Shown: positions 44,212 through 53,008 of the stretch, piece after piece | How positions within the stretch are numbered: position 1 is the stretch's first letter | Layout: each line of letters starts with the position of its first letter | Assembly (NCBI GenBank): GCA_963169455.1 | Contig: CAUJDW010000107.1 | Span: 18,339 to 82,338, forward strand | Direction of reading: 5' to 3' | DNA: 64,000 nucleotides | Source of the DNA: Bacteroidota bacterium | Lineage (GTDB): Bacteria > Bacteroidota > Bacteroidia > Chitinophagales > Saprospiraceae | The notes under the pieces: generated by a model | Told to the model about the DNA's origin: nothing | Seen by the model: only the letters and a program-made list of their open reading frames with translations | Database searches by the model: none | Position numbers and translations under genes: made by a program

Positions 44212-44739
44212 CTATTCCCTCAACTCCTCCGGCGCCGGCCTGCCTTCGCCCGGCAGTTCGTTGATGATGGATGCGATCCACCACCGCCCGTCCCGGCGGA
44301 TGAGGTGAAAGCTGTCCACCCCCTGCTGCGGGCGCATGCGCGTGCCGGGAATGTGGGCTTCGTACAGCACCAGGGCATGGGCGATGTCCCCCATCACCAT
44401 CATTCTGGTGCGGACGATGCGCTCGGTAAAGCCCGTCTTTTCCACATTGGCCCGCCCGATGAAGTCCACGAAGTCCTGTACAAACCCATCCACCGAAAAA
44501 ACAGTGGTTTCCTCCCGCGCCGTGCGCAGCACGATCACCGCCTGATCGATGAACAGGGCGCGCACCTTGTCCCAGTCGGGAGTGGTTCCCGCCTTGAAGG
44601 TAACCAAGTCATAGAGTTCGTTGACTACTGCTTCGGCCGACTGATGATCCGCCGCCGGCGGGGATTCCGTTTGCCCGCGGGAGACGGCGCAGGAGGTGAG
44701 CAAAAGGGCAAGGAGGGTGAAATATTGGAAACGCTTCAT
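44212..44739 (-). CDS. NTF2/SnoaL-like lipoprotein
   Basis: A 175-residue lipoprotein (signal peptide ends in LALLLTSC). The mature part is one alpha+beta cone fold: AVVNELYDLVTF, DWDKVRALFIDQAV, a central beta stretch with HALVLYEAHI, and DSFHLIRRDGRWWIASIINE, which is typical of SnoaL/DUF4440-like proteins. These bind small molecules or act as isomerases; no catalytic pair is evident. It is a single gene. Confidence 0.75.
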   Translation of the reverse strand: MKRFQYFTLLALLLTSCAVSRGQTESPPAADHQSAEAVVNELYDLVTFKAGTTPDWDKVRALFIDQAVIVLRTAREETTVFSVDGFVQDFVDFIGRANVEKTGFTERIVRTRMMVMGDIAHALVLYEAHIPGTRMRPQQGVDSFHLIRRDGRWWIASIINELPGEGRPAPEELRE

Positions 44740-44944
44740 TGGCTGAGTATTTAAATTAAAGCCGACAGTAAAAAACTCCCGGAAAAAACAATCGGAGCTT
44801 TATAAGCCTGAAAATAACAATCTCCTAATTTTATTTTTCAAAAATGATTGCGAACTTTGCAAAACGCCTGGTGCAATGATCACCGGGCCCGGTTGCAAAT
44901 AACACGGCCATTTTCTAAAACCCTGATGTAACACCCAATACGGT

Positions 44945-45481
44945 TTGAAAAACCCGATTGACAGAAAAAGACGGTGTTTTGCTTGCCTGCTTCTGCTTGC
45001 GTTCTGCCTTCAAAGAGTTATTGGCTTTTTAGGGGGTGAAATTGTTTATGTTGTTTTGGCCGAGTCCCGGATGGATGGCCAAGAGAAAAGGATCGCCGAA
45101 AAGATTCTGGCGGAAACGGGCTTTGACCTCCACATCGAAATCCAGAGCGACGGCCAGATAAAGGCCCTGCAGGGCCTGGGTTATTCCTCCCCCTTCATCT
45201 TTTCCGAAGAAATCGAGGGGCAACTCAGTTACTATACCCTCAATGAATCGCCTGTGAAGGCGTTAAGTTATACTTTCACTACTGAAGAACAACAGAAGCC
45301 CGAGGCGCCGGCTAATACAAACAGGGCCATCAAGGACCGGTTGTTTTCCGATTTTTATTTCCTGGAACCTTGTTTCTGGCTAAAGGAATTGCCGGGTTTC
45401 CATTCCCGGCTGACGGCCATACTGCCTTCCTGGGAAAATTCATTTCTATCCATAACCTCCCCTCCTCCGGAATTGGCGTAA
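44945..45481 (+). CDS. Unknown exported protein, TTG start
   Basis: A 178-residue frame whose only reasonable start is TTG at 44945 (reading KNPIDRKRRCFACLLLLAF), a good signal-peptide shape. The mature part has no motif I recognise: ESRMDGQEKRIAEKILAETG, IQSDGQIKALQGLGYSSPF, then a Pro-rich tail ITSPPPELA. Its frame is clean and has the local codon use. It lies 284 bases upstream of an outer-membrane barrel gene in the same direction. Function unknown; small exported proteins in this position sometimes accompany metal or solute export systems, but nothing here proves that. Confidence 0.55.
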   Translation: MKNPIDRKRRCFACLLLLAFCLQRVIGFLGGEIVYVVLAESRMDGQEKRIAEKILAETGFDLHIEIQSDGQIKALQGLGYSSPFIFSEEIEGQLSYYTLNESPVKALSYTFTTEEQQKPEAPANTNRAIKDRLFSDFYFLEPCFWLKELPGFHSRLTAILPSWENSFLSITSPPPELA

Positions 45482-45764
45482 TGCAGGCAAAACCGGCCAT
45501 TGCCATCCCGGCAAAGCGGCCTTCCGGCCGGCTTTCCAACTTTTTTCAGCCCTCTTAGCCCTTTTACCCAAGCTTGGGGTTTTGAGGGAAATTTATCCTA
45601 TTCCATCACTGAGGTTGCTCCACAAAGCCATTAGGACAGGGGTAACGGAACGGGGTGTTTCAACCAGGCTGATAACAGCCTGCGCATCCATGAAATCCGT
45701 TGCTCCGGCAAATCTCACGCAGGCTTACAGGAGGGCCCTCATCGATGGACAAATTGAACACTCC

Positions 45765-46691
45765 ATGAAAAATATATATTCCTTCGTTTCATTACTTGCC
45801 ATCTACCTCGCTTTCCCCGGGGCAAACCAGGCCCAAACACCAACGGACGACCTGTTCATGAACCAGCGGGAATCCTGTATCGCCCTGATTTATGAGAACA
45901 GTTGGTTCGACGAATACTGGGAAGGGGCTTCTCTCAGGGCGAATGGATCCATTTCCACCGTCAAAAGGCATACGGCCATACCCATGATCGCCATCGGGCT
46001 TTTTGACCAACTGAACCTGATCGTGGCGGCGCCATACGTTCAAACAGCCTCCACCGAGCCCAATGGCGGCAAATTCATTGGAGCAGAAGGTTTTCAGGAC
46101 CTGAGCCTTTTTCTGAAGGGCAGCGTGCTGAACAGGCAGGCTGGCCCCGGTGAGGTGGCCCTGCTCGCCACTGCCGGTTTCTCAACGCCCATGACAAATT
46201 ACCTGGCCGACTATATGCCCTACAGCATCGGCCTGGGCGCCAACGAATTCAACCTGAGGGGCATACTCCAGTATAAGCTGGACAATGGCGTCTATGCCCG
46301 CGCCACCCTGGCATACCTGTTTCGCGGCCAGGCGAAGGCCGAAAGGGATTATTACTACAATAACGGCAGTTATTATTCCCACTGGATGGATGTTCCCAGC
46401 GCCTGGAATTTTCAGGCCGTAGCAGGGGCGTGGCTACTGGCTGACATCCTGAAAGTGGAGGCCAGTTACACAGGCTTGAAGGCTACAAGCGGCGACGACA
46501 TCCGGGCTTATGCCGCCCCGCAACCCACCAACAAAATATCCCTTGGCCAGGCCGGCATCCTGGCCCAGTGCTATCTGAAAAAACCCAAAGGGCTCGGCGG
46601 GCTCGCCTATTTCTCCCAAACCCTCCACGGCAGGAACATGGGCAAGGCCAGCATCTTCGGGGCAGGGCTGACCTACCAGTTCAGGATCTGA
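45765..46691 (+). CDS. Outer-membrane beta-barrel protein, transporter-like
   Basis: A 308-residue protein from MKNIYSFVSLLAIYLAFPGA, a proper signal peptide; the frame extends upstream without signal character. The mature part has amphipathic strands and repeated Gly/aromatic turns (FDQLNLIVAAPYVQT, GEVALLATAGFSTPM, YSIGLGANEFNLRGILQY) and ends in the terminal-aromatic strand FGAGLTYQFRI. It resembles MetA-type phenol-degradation outer-membrane proteins (PF13557-like), a guess from pattern. The substrate is unknown. A hairpin follows, then the haloperoxidase-like gene. Confidence 0.75.
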   Translation: MKNIYSFVSLLAIYLAFPGANQAQTPTDDLFMNQRESCIALIYENSWFDEYWEGASLRANGSISTVKRHTAIPMIAIGLFDQLNLIVAAPYVQTASTEPNGGKFIGAEGFQDLSLFLKGSVLNRQAGPGEVALLATAGFSTPMTNYLADYMPYSIGLGANEFNLRGILQYKLDNGVYARATLAYLFRGQAKAERDYYYNNGSYYSHWMDVPSAWNFQAVAGAWLLADILKVEASYTGLKATSGDDIRAYAAPQPTNKISLGQAGILAQCYLKKPKGLGGLAYFSQTLHGRNMGKASIFGAGLTYQFRI

Positions 46692-46730
46692 CGCTTCATG
46701 AAGCCTGGCAGAAAATCAAACCATAATCAG

Positions 46731-46752
46731 CGGGCAATGCGTGAATTGCCCG
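46731..46752 (+). terminator. Hairpin between barrel and haloperoxidase-like genes
   Basis: CGGGCAAT (46731-46738) pairs with ATTGCCCG (46745-46752) over a six-base loop, 39 bases after the barrel stop and 26 before the next start. Only TTT follows, so it is a weak terminator or an attenuator. Confidence 0.45.
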
Positions 46753-46778
46753 GTTTAACGTAAAAGCTAATTTTCATC

Positions 46779-48332
46779 ATGAAAAATATTACCATCTCTT
46801 CCCTGCTTACTCTTTGCATTGGGCTGTGCGCCCTGTTTCTGGCCTCTTCCTGTGAAAAGGATATCCCGACACAAGCCGATTATTCGGATTATGTTTTTTC
46901 AAAGCCGGATGAAAACGGGGGAAGCTGGAAGCCCATCCTGCTAACCGGCCCCGAACAGATTGCCGTGCCTGCACCCGAAGATGTCAGCTCAAACGGGTAT
47001 CAGGAGGAACTGGCGGCCCTGAAAGCGGCTGCCTCCGGCCTGACGGGCGATCAGATGCAGGCCGTCGGATACTGGTCGAACAACCCCATTCTGCGCTGGA
47101 GTGAAATCGCCCTCGAGCTGGTGGCCAAGTACAACCTCATCCCCGGCCCCAACTCCGACGGTTCTTATACCCTGCCCGACCCGGCCAACCCAGGCAACAT
47201 CCCCAATTTCCCGTTTGCCCACCCGCCCTATGCCGTCCGCGCCCTTGCTTACCTGAGCGTGGCCCAGTTCGACGGGCTGATAACGGCCTGGCATTACAAA
47301 TACCAGTACAACCGCCCCGCCCCCGGGCAGGTTGACCCTTCCATTCCGGTAGCCTACGTGGACAACGGGCTGCCGTCCTACCCTTCAGACGGAGCCGTAA
47401 TCGCGGCAGCCTCCAGAGACATCCTGTCCGCCATGTTCCCGCTGGAGAAGGAATATCTGGCCGCAAAGGCAGAAGAGCAAATGGCCAGCCTGCAGTGGGC
47501 CGGCACCAACGTGGACAGCGATATTGCCGCAGGGGTTCATATTGGGGAGGAAGTGGCCAAAGCGGCATTGGCCAGAGCCGCCAACGATGGCATGAAAAGA
47601 GCGCAATGCCCCAAGCCCGTTTCCGATTCCCTCAAAGCAGCAGCATTCGCCCGCTTCGGCTGGCAATGGGACAATCTGGAGGCGCCGCCCCGCCCGGTAG
47701 GGCTCACTCCCCTGTTCGGCCAGGTAAAAATGTGGAACGTGCCCACGGTTGAAGAAGTCCGGCCGCCAGTCCCGCCGGCCCCCGGCTCGGCCGAATATGA
47801 GGAGAACGTCAGGGAACTGAAACACTTTGCCGACAATATGACCGATGAATGGCGGGCTATCGCCAACTTCTGGCAGGATGGAATCGGCACCTATACTCCG
47901 CCGGGCCACTGGAACCGCTTCGCCAAGGAACACGCGATCAAGTACAGGCTCAACCCGTTGCGCACCGCCAGGGTTTTCGCCTACCTCAATATGGCCATGA
48001 TGGACGGGGGCATCAGCTGCTGGGACGCCAAATACTATTACCACTACCCCCGCCCCATCAATACCATACCGGGTTTTAAAACGATAGCGGGCACCCCCAA
48101 CTTTCCCAGCTATACCTCAGGGCACAGCGTTTTCTCGGCTGCCGGCGCCGAAGTGCTGACGTATGTGTTCCCGGAAGAGGGTTCGAAATTCCGCGACTGG
48201 GCGCTTGAGGCCGCCATTTCAAGGGTCTATGGCGGCATACACTGGCGCTTTGATGCGGAAGTGGGCACTGCCCAGGGCATCCAGGTGGCAGAATACACAT
48301 TGGAAGCAGCCAGAGCGGATGGCGCCGATTGA
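46779..48332 (+). CDS. Vanadium haloperoxidase/PAP2-type lipoprotein
   Basis: A 517-residue lipoprotein (LASSCEK). The C-terminal half has the complete vanadate/phosphate site with textbook spacing: Lys418 and Arg425 (KYYYHYPRP), Ser447-Gly448-His449 (SYTSGHSVF), and Arg482 and His488 (RVYGGIHW). The N-terminal half carries a degenerate echo of the same module (YKYQYNRPAP, PSYPSDGAVIAAASRD) with SDG in place of SGH, as in two-lobed vanadium-dependent haloperoxidases. Such enzymes oxidise halides with H2O2, or act as acid phosphatases; sequence alone does not separate these. It is the last plus-strand gene before the rnf operon and converges on it with a 17-base gap. Confidence 0.86.
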   Translation: MKNITISSLLTLCIGLCALFLASSCEKDIPTQADYSDYVFSKPDENGGSWKPILLTGPEQIAVPAPEDVSSNGYQEELAALKAAASGLTGDQMQAVGYWSNNPILRWSEIALELVAKYNLIPGPNSDGSYTLPDPANPGNIPNFPFAHPPYAVRALAYLSVAQFDGLITAWHYKYQYNRPAPGQVDPSIPVAYVDNGLPSYPSDGAVIAAASRDILSAMFPLEKEYLAAKAEEQMASLQWAGTNVDSDIAAGVHIGEEVAKAALARAANDGMKRAQCPKPVSDSLKAAAFARFGWQWDNLEAPPRPVGLTPLFGQVKMWNVPTVEEVRPPVPPAPGSAEYEENVRELKHFADNMTDEWRAIANFWQDGIGTYTPPGHWNRFAKEHAIKYRLNPLRTARVFAYLNMAMMDGGISCWDAKYYYHYPRPINTIPGFKTIAGTPNFPSYTSGHSVFSAAGAEVLTYVFPEEGSKFRDWALEAAISRVYGGIHWRFDAEVGTAQGIQVAEYTLEAARADGAD

Positions 48333-48349
48333 GGCTAGTACTGTCGGCA

Positions 48350-48928
48350 CTAGCTGGCGCTGAACAGCCCGGCAAAGCCCATAAACGCCATCGACAAAAT
48401 ACCGGCGATGATCAGGTTCAGGGCCGTGCCTTCGACAACCTTGGGAATATCCAGAACCTTGGTTTCTTCGCGGATGCCGGCCATCAGCACCAGGGCAAGG
48501 GTGACCCCGCCGCCGGCGCCGAGGGCGTAAAACAGGCCTTCCACCAAGCCGTAACCCTTGTTGGTGGCGAATAGCGCCAGCCCGAGTATGGCGCAATTGG
48601 TGGTGATCAGCGGAAGAAAAATGCCCAGAGCCCGGAACAATTCCGGGCTCAGCTTTTTGATCGCCATCTCCACCAGTTGCACCGTGCTGGCAATGACGAT
48701 GATAAAACTGATGAGGCGCAGATAGGGGGCATACGGCAGAATAAAAGTATTCAAAGCCCAGGAACACACGGCCGTGATCAGCATGACGAATATATTGGCC
48801 AAACCTAGCCGAAAGGCCGTATCCAGCCGCCCCGACACCCCCAGGAAGGGGCAGATGCCCAGAAAATAGGCCAGGGTAAAGTTGTTGATCAACAGGGCCG
48901 AGATGAATATCCAGATCAGTTCTTCCAT
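48350..48928 (-). CDS. rnfA: RnfA, membrane subunit of the Rnf complex
   Basis: A 192-residue protein with six membrane helices. Typical motifs: LLINNFTLAYFLGICPFLGVS with the conserved Cys that helps bind the membrane Fe-S centre, LPLITTNCAILGLAL with the second Cys, and ALVLMAGIREE. It belongs to the RnfA/NqrE family and is assigned to Rnf by its neighbours. It is the last gene of the operon; the 308-base gap to rnfE is filled by 7-bp repeats. Confidence 0.95.
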   Translation of the reverse strand: MEELIWIFISALLINNFTLAYFLGICPFLGVSGRLDTAFRLGLANIFVMLITAVCSWALNTFILPYAPYLRLISFIIVIASTVQLVEMAIKKLSPELFRALGIFLPLITTNCAILGLALFATNKGYGLVEGLFYALGAGGGVTLALVLMAGIREETKVLDIPKVVEGTALNLIIAGILSMAFMGFAGLFSAS

Positions 48929-48930
48929 GA

Positions 48931-49236
48931 TTCAGGTTGCAGGTTGCAGGTTGCAGGTTGCAGGTTGCAGGTTGCAGGTTTCAGGTTTCAGGTTGCAGGT
49001 TTCAGGTTTCAGGTTGCAGGTTTCGGGTTTCGGGTTGCAGGTTTCAGGGTTGCAGGGTTTGCCACAGGCTCACCTCGTCTCCCCCTCTCCCAGTCTCCCG
49101 GTCTCCATTGGGTGTTACAGGTTCCAGGTTCCAAGTTTCAGAGGTTGCCTCAGGCTCTCCTCATCTCCCCTTCTCCCAGTCCCCCAGTCTCCCTTAGGGT
49201 TTCAGGGTTTGCCAGGGGCTCTCCCCTCTCCCTGCC
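48931..49236. repeat. 7-bp tandem repeat array (GCAGGTT/TCAGGTT) and C/T-rich degenerate repeats inside the rnf operon
   Basis: From 48931 to about 49058 the heptamer GCAGGTT, with variants TCAGGTT and TCGGGTT, is repeated about 18 times in phase. From 49059 to 49236 follow two or three degenerate copies of a roughly 80-bp block containing TTGCCACAGGCT-like and CTCCCAGTCTCC-like stretches. No real gene is present; the short frames it contains are repeat translations. It separates rnfE from rnfA. Confidence 0.85.
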
Positions 49237-49857
49237 TCAGCCCTTTGCCCTGCGCCTTTGGAGCCAGTTGAAAAACAGCAGCAAAAAGCCCAGTGCGAAA
49301 AAGCCTCCCGGAGGCAGGATCATGACCACCCAGGGTTCGAAGCCGCTGCCGAAGAGCGGGATGTTGAACAAGCTGCCGCTGCCAAGTATTTCCCGGATAG
49401 CGCCGATGGAGAGCAGGGCAAAGGTGAAACCTGCGCTCATGCCCAGGGCGTCAGCCATGGCCAGCCCCATCGGGTTTTTGGAAGAAAAAGCCTCCTGCCG
49501 CCCCAGGATGACACAGTTCACAACAATCAGGGCAATGAAGGCTCCAAGCTCCTTGTGAATCTGTGGCGCAAGGGCGGCCAGCAGAAAATCCACAACCGTC
49601 ACGAAGGTGGCGATGATGATGATAAAGGCCGTGATGCGCACCTGTTTGGGGATCAGTTTCCGAAAGGCGGATACCAGCAGGCTGGAAAAAACCAGCACAA
49701 AGGAGGTAGCCAGCCCCATGGCCAGGCTGTTGATGGCGGTATTGGTCACGGCCAGGGTGGGGCACATGCCCAGCACGGCTACAAAGACCGGGTTCTCCTT
49801 CCAAAGGCCTTTCAGGAATTCCTCCGCACTGCGGTTTATGGTTGGCGCCTGGTTCAT
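49237..49857 (-). CDS. rnfE: RnfE, membrane subunit of the Rnf complex
   Basis: A 206-residue six-helix membrane protein paralogous to RnfA/NqrD: GLWKENPVFVAVLGMCPTLA with the conserved Cys, LIVVNCVILGRQEAF with the second Cys, and SIGAIREILGSGSLF. It pairs with RnfA around the membrane Fe-S centre. It follows rnfG by seven bases. Confidence 0.95.
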   Translation of the reverse strand: MNQAPTINRSAEEFLKGLWKENPVFVAVLGMCPTLAVTNTAINSLAMGLATSFVLVFSSLLVSAFRKLIPKQVRITAFIIIIATFVTVVDFLLAALAPQIHKELGAFIALIVVNCVILGRQEAFSSKNPMGLAMADALGMSAGFTFALLSIGAIREILGSGSLFNIPLFGSGFEPWVVMILPPGGFFALGFLLLFFNWLQRRRAKG

Positions 49858-49864
49858 ATCGCTT

Positions 49865-50545
49865 TCACTGTTTCTGCGCTTTTACGTACTGTTCGATGGC
49901 GGGCTGCCATTTTTCGACCCCCTTCTGAAGGAGGCGCACCACCGCCTTGGAAGAAATAGTGGCCCCCGTGATGGCTTCCACTTCATTTGGGGCCTGCTTT
50001 TCCCCTTTTTTTACAGAAATGATCTGCGGAGCGATGGCCAGCTCGCGGAAGTTCTCGCGAAAGGCGGCATCTTTTATGATCTTGTCGCCCAGGCCCGGGG
50101 TTTCCTTGCTGTCCAGCACTTCAAAACCGATGATAGCCTGTTTTTCGGGTTCATAACCGAAAATGCCGCCGATGATGTCCTGGAAGCCGGGTTCATCGGA
50201 TGGAATAGCGAAGCCTACGAGTTTGCCGGCCTCATCGAAGCCGGCATAAATGCGCGGGGGCTCTTCCCCGCTTTTACCTGCCGGGGCCTCTTCCGCCGGC
50301 GCCAGGCCGCCGTCTTTCAGAACCAGCGCCTGAAAGGCCTTGCTGCCCGGCAGCACGAGGTATATGGCGCGTTCGGTGGCCTGCGCCCGGTTGGCCTGTA
50401 TCATGGGAAGGGTAAAAAGGTAAACCCCTACCAGCACCAGCCCGGAAAAGAAACCGGCAATGCCCAGCGTTGCGATCAGCCTTGCAGAACTGGGTTCGGC
50501 TTCGGTGTTTGCCAATGGTTTTTCTTGTGTGCTCCTTTCGCTCAT
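49865..50545 (-). CDS. rnfG: RnfG, FMN-carrying subunit of the Rnf complex
   Basis: A 226-residue protein with an N-terminal membrane helix (ATLGIAGFFSGLVLVGVYLF) and a periplasmic FMN-binding domain. The covalent-FMN motif is VEAITGATISSKAV, where Thr of the SGAT-type motif carries the flavin. A linker rich in Glu/Pro/Ala (about 90-105) is atypically long. Its ATG overlaps the rnfD stop by four bases. Confidence 0.94.
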   Translation of the reverse strand: MSERSTQEKPLANTEAEPSSARLIATLGIAGFFSGLVLVGVYLFTLPMIQANRAQATERAIYLVLPGSKAFQALVLKDGGLAPAEEAPAGKSGEEPPRIYAGFDEAGKLVGFAIPSDEPGFQDIIGGIFGYEPEKQAIIGFEVLDSKETPGLGDKIIKDAAFRENFRELAIAPQIISVKKGEKQAPNEVEAITGATISSKAVVRLLQKGVEKWQPAIEQYVKAQKQ

Positions 50546-51540
50546 GAGTAGCCGTATACCCTGGTTTTAGTAAATCGGTTGATGAGGGGCGTCGCAGCGT
50601 TCATCAGCAGAATAGCATACATGACGCCCTCCGGCAACCCGCCCCAAATCCGGATGAGCACCACCAGCAGCCCGATGCCGGCGCCGAATATCCAGGCGCC
50701 TTTCGGCGTCAGGGGGGAGGTCACCATGTCCGTGGCCATATACACCGCGCCGAGCAGCAGCCCGCCTGCCAGCAGCATAAACGGCGGCGACGGATAGCGG
50801 GCAGGGGCGATTGCGTAAAAGACGGCAGTGAAAAGAGCTACCGTCAGCAGAATGGCCAGCGGGATGCGCCAGTTGATGAGCCGCCGCCAGGCCAGGTACA
50901 GCCCGGCCAGAATGAGCAGCAGCCCGCATGTTTCTCCCAGCGAACCACTGGTATTGCCCAGCAGCAGGCTGGCCAGTTCCGTCGGCTCGTGGTCGAACTT
51001 CATCCGGGCCAGAGGGGTGGCGGCGCCGATGGCGTCCACAGGGCTGCCCTGATAAAAGGGCATGGCCAGGTTGGTTCCGCGCGGCATCCAGTAGCGCCCG
51101 TCGGGCAATTCCCAGGTCGTAATGGCGGTGGGAAATGCGGCCTGCAAAAAGGCCCGGCCCACCAGCGCCGGGTTGAACACGTTCTGCCCCAGCCCACCCC
51201 AGATGGCCTTGCCCATGCCGATCGACACTACCCCGCCGACAAATGCCATCCAAAGCGGAAATCCCGGCGGCAGGGTAAGGGCCAGCAACAGCCCGGTAAC
51301 CAGCGCACTGCCGTCGTAAAGGCTGCTTTCCTGGCCTTTGCCACGCCCCACAAGCCACTCCGTCAGCAGGCAGCCCGCTATGGCGGCCAGGCTGACCAGC
51401 AGCGCGCTCAGCCCGAAATAATAAAAGGCTGCCAGAAAAACGGGAATAAGGGTATATACCACCTCCCACATGATCCGGGGCGTGCTGCCCCTGTCATGCA
51501 GAAATGGCGAAGTCGATATCGATAATTTAAATGATTCCAC
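50542..51540 (-). CDS. rnfD: RnfD, FMN-carrying membrane subunit of the Rnf complex
   Basis: A 332-residue membrane protein with about nine helices. Typical motifs: SPFLHDRGSTPRIMWEVV, DGSALVTGLLLALTLPPG, GLGQNVFNPALVGRAFLQAAFP, the flavin-Thr region VDAIGAATPLA, and YMATDMVTSPLTPKG. It belongs to the RnfD/NqrB family. The ATGA overlap with rnfG suggests coupled translation. Confidence 0.95.
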   Translation of the reverse strand: MESFKLSISTSPFLHDRGSTPRIMWEVVYTLIPVFLAAFYYFGLSALLVSLAAIAGCLLTEWLVGRGKGQESSLYDGSALVTGLLLALTLPPGFPLWMAFVGGVVSIGMGKAIWGGLGQNVFNPALVGRAFLQAAFPTAITTWELPDGRYWMPRGTNLAMPFYQGSPVDAIGAATPLARMKFDHEPTELASLLLGNTSGSLGETCGLLLILAGLYLAWRRLINWRIPLAILLTVALFTAVFYAIAPARYPSPPFMLLAGGLLLGAVYMATDMVTSPLTPKGAWIFGAGIGLLVVLIRIWGGLPEGVMYAILLMNAATPLINRFTKTRVYGYS

Positions 51541-51554
51541 TATTACTCAATAAA

Positions 51555-51618
51555 TAACAATACAACAATATAACAATACAACAATATAACAATATAACAA
51601 TATAACAATATAACAATA
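51555..51618. repeat. 8-bp tandem repeat array (TAACAATA) between rnfC and rnfD
   Basis: Eight in-phase octamers: TAACAATA and CAACAATA alternate in the first five units, then TAACAATA is repeated. It is AT-rich (about 12 percent GC) in a GC-rich genome and fills most of the 102-base gap between rnfC and rnfD. Slippage could vary its length. Confidence 0.9.
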
Positions 51619-51642
51619 TAACACAGACCTAAGCCCAGCCCT

Positions 51643-52998
51643 CTACCCCTGCCTCTCCCTGGCCTTCTGTTCCCGGATCATGGCTTTCCCGACGCGGAAA
51701 CTCTGCACCAGCGGAATGCCCGACGGGCAGACGAAGGAACAGGAGCCGCACTCGAAACAGTCCAATACATTATATGCTTCCATCTCTTCCCACAGGCCCT
51801 TACGGGCAAGCAGCCCCAGCCGGGCCGGGTTGAGGAAAAGCGGGCAGGCCTCGAGGCAGCGCCCGCAGCGTATGCAGTTGTATGTCGAAAAATCCCGGAC
51901 TTCGGCATCGGTCAGGGCGAGGATGCCGGAGATGCCTTTCACAACCGGCACGTCGAGGCTTTTCTGCACCACGCCCATCATGGGGCCGCCCAGCAGGATG
52001 CGGGCGGCCTCATCGCTGATGCCTCCGCAAAAATCGGTTACGGCCCGCATCGGGGCGCCCAGCGGAACAAGCACATTGGCCGGGCGCCGGACAGCCGGGC
52101 CCGTGACGGTGAGCACCCGCTCGATTAGCGGCAACCCCTGCCGGAAATATTGCGACAATGCAACGGTTGTGCCCACATTGGACACCAGCACGCCCACATC
52201 CAGCGGCAGTTTCCCGCCGGGCACCTCCTCTCCCAGAATGGCGGTGATCATCATCTTCTCCGCGCCCTGCGGATACTTGACCTGGAGCGGAACGACTTCA
52301 ATGGGTAGTGCGCCGCCTCCGGCTTTCTCCCGGAGGACGGCAATGGCGTCCGGCTTGTTGGCCTCGATCCCGATATAAATTTTCTCCGCCCGGATGAAGT
52401 GCTGCAGGATGCCCACACCGTCCATCAGTTCATCGGCGTATTCCAGCATCAACCTGTGGTCACAGGTCAGGAAAGGCTCGCATTCGCAGCCGTTCACCAT
52501 GAGGCATCGGATATGACGGCCTTCCGGGATGGAGAACTTCACGTGAGCCGGAAACGCCGCCCCTCCCAATCCGACCAGGCCCGCCCGCTGGACGGCGGCA
52601 ATGAAATCGGCTGCGCTTATCTGCTCCGGGGGTATGGGCGGGGCAAGGGTTAAGCGCTGGCTGGAAAAACGGTCCGCTTTGATGCGGATCGCCGGCGACA
52701 TCTGCCCGTTGGGATGCCCGAACAAGCCAATGGCCGTAACCGTCCCGTCAACCGGAGCATGCAGCCCGACGGAGACGAAACCCGCGGGTTCAGCTATGAG
52801 TTCTCCCCGCCGCACGCGCTGCCCTTCCCGCACTACCGGCCGGGCCGGCGCGCCAATGTGCTGCGACAGCGGCAGGATGTACTCCTCCACAAAGGGCATC
52901 CGCTCTATCGGGCGGTGGCTCGACAGTTCTTTGTATTCTTCCGGATGGATGCCATGCCGGAAGGTAAGGAGGGGGCCGGTGAGGGTGGTGCTTTGCAT
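51643..52998 (-). CDS. rnfC: RnfC, NADH- and Fe-S-binding subunit of the Rnf complex
   Basis: A 451-residue soluble subunit. Motifs: FRHGIHPEEYKEL, PLSQHIGAPARPVV, GLGGAAFPAHVKF (NADH/FMN site), and two 4Fe-4S cluster motifs, CIRCGRCLEACPLFLNP and CFECGSCSFVCPSGIP, near the C-terminus. I start it at the ATG at 52998 because the longer frame upstream is translated palindromic repeat. RnfC passes electrons between NADH and the membrane part. Confidence 0.95.
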   Translation of the reverse strand: MQSTTLTGPLLTFRHGIHPEEYKELSSHRPIERMPFVEEYILPLSQHIGAPARPVVREGQRVRRGELIAEPAGFVSVGLHAPVDGTVTAIGLFGHPNGQMSPAIRIKADRFSSQRLTLAPPIPPEQISAADFIAAVQRAGLVGLGGAAFPAHVKFSIPEGRHIRCLMVNGCECEPFLTCDHRLMLEYADELMDGVGILQHFIRAEKIYIGIEANKPDAIAVLREKAGGGALPIEVVPLQVKYPQGAEKMMITAILGEEVPGGKLPLDVGVLVSNVGTTVALSQYFRQGLPLIERVLTVTGPAVRRPANVLVPLGAPMRAVTDFCGGISDEAARILLGGPMMGVVQKSLDVPVVKGISGILALTDAEVRDFSTYNCIRCGRCLEACPLFLNPARLGLLARKGLWEEMEAYNVLDCFECGSCSFVCPSGIPLVQSFRVGKAMIREQKARERQG

Positions 52999-53008
52999 GG
53001 TTTGTGTG

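Noticed and set aside
48882..49558. Several short plus-strand frames over the heptamer array
   Set aside because: Their translations are repetitive (VAGCRLQ, VSGFRLQ) and come from the repeat.
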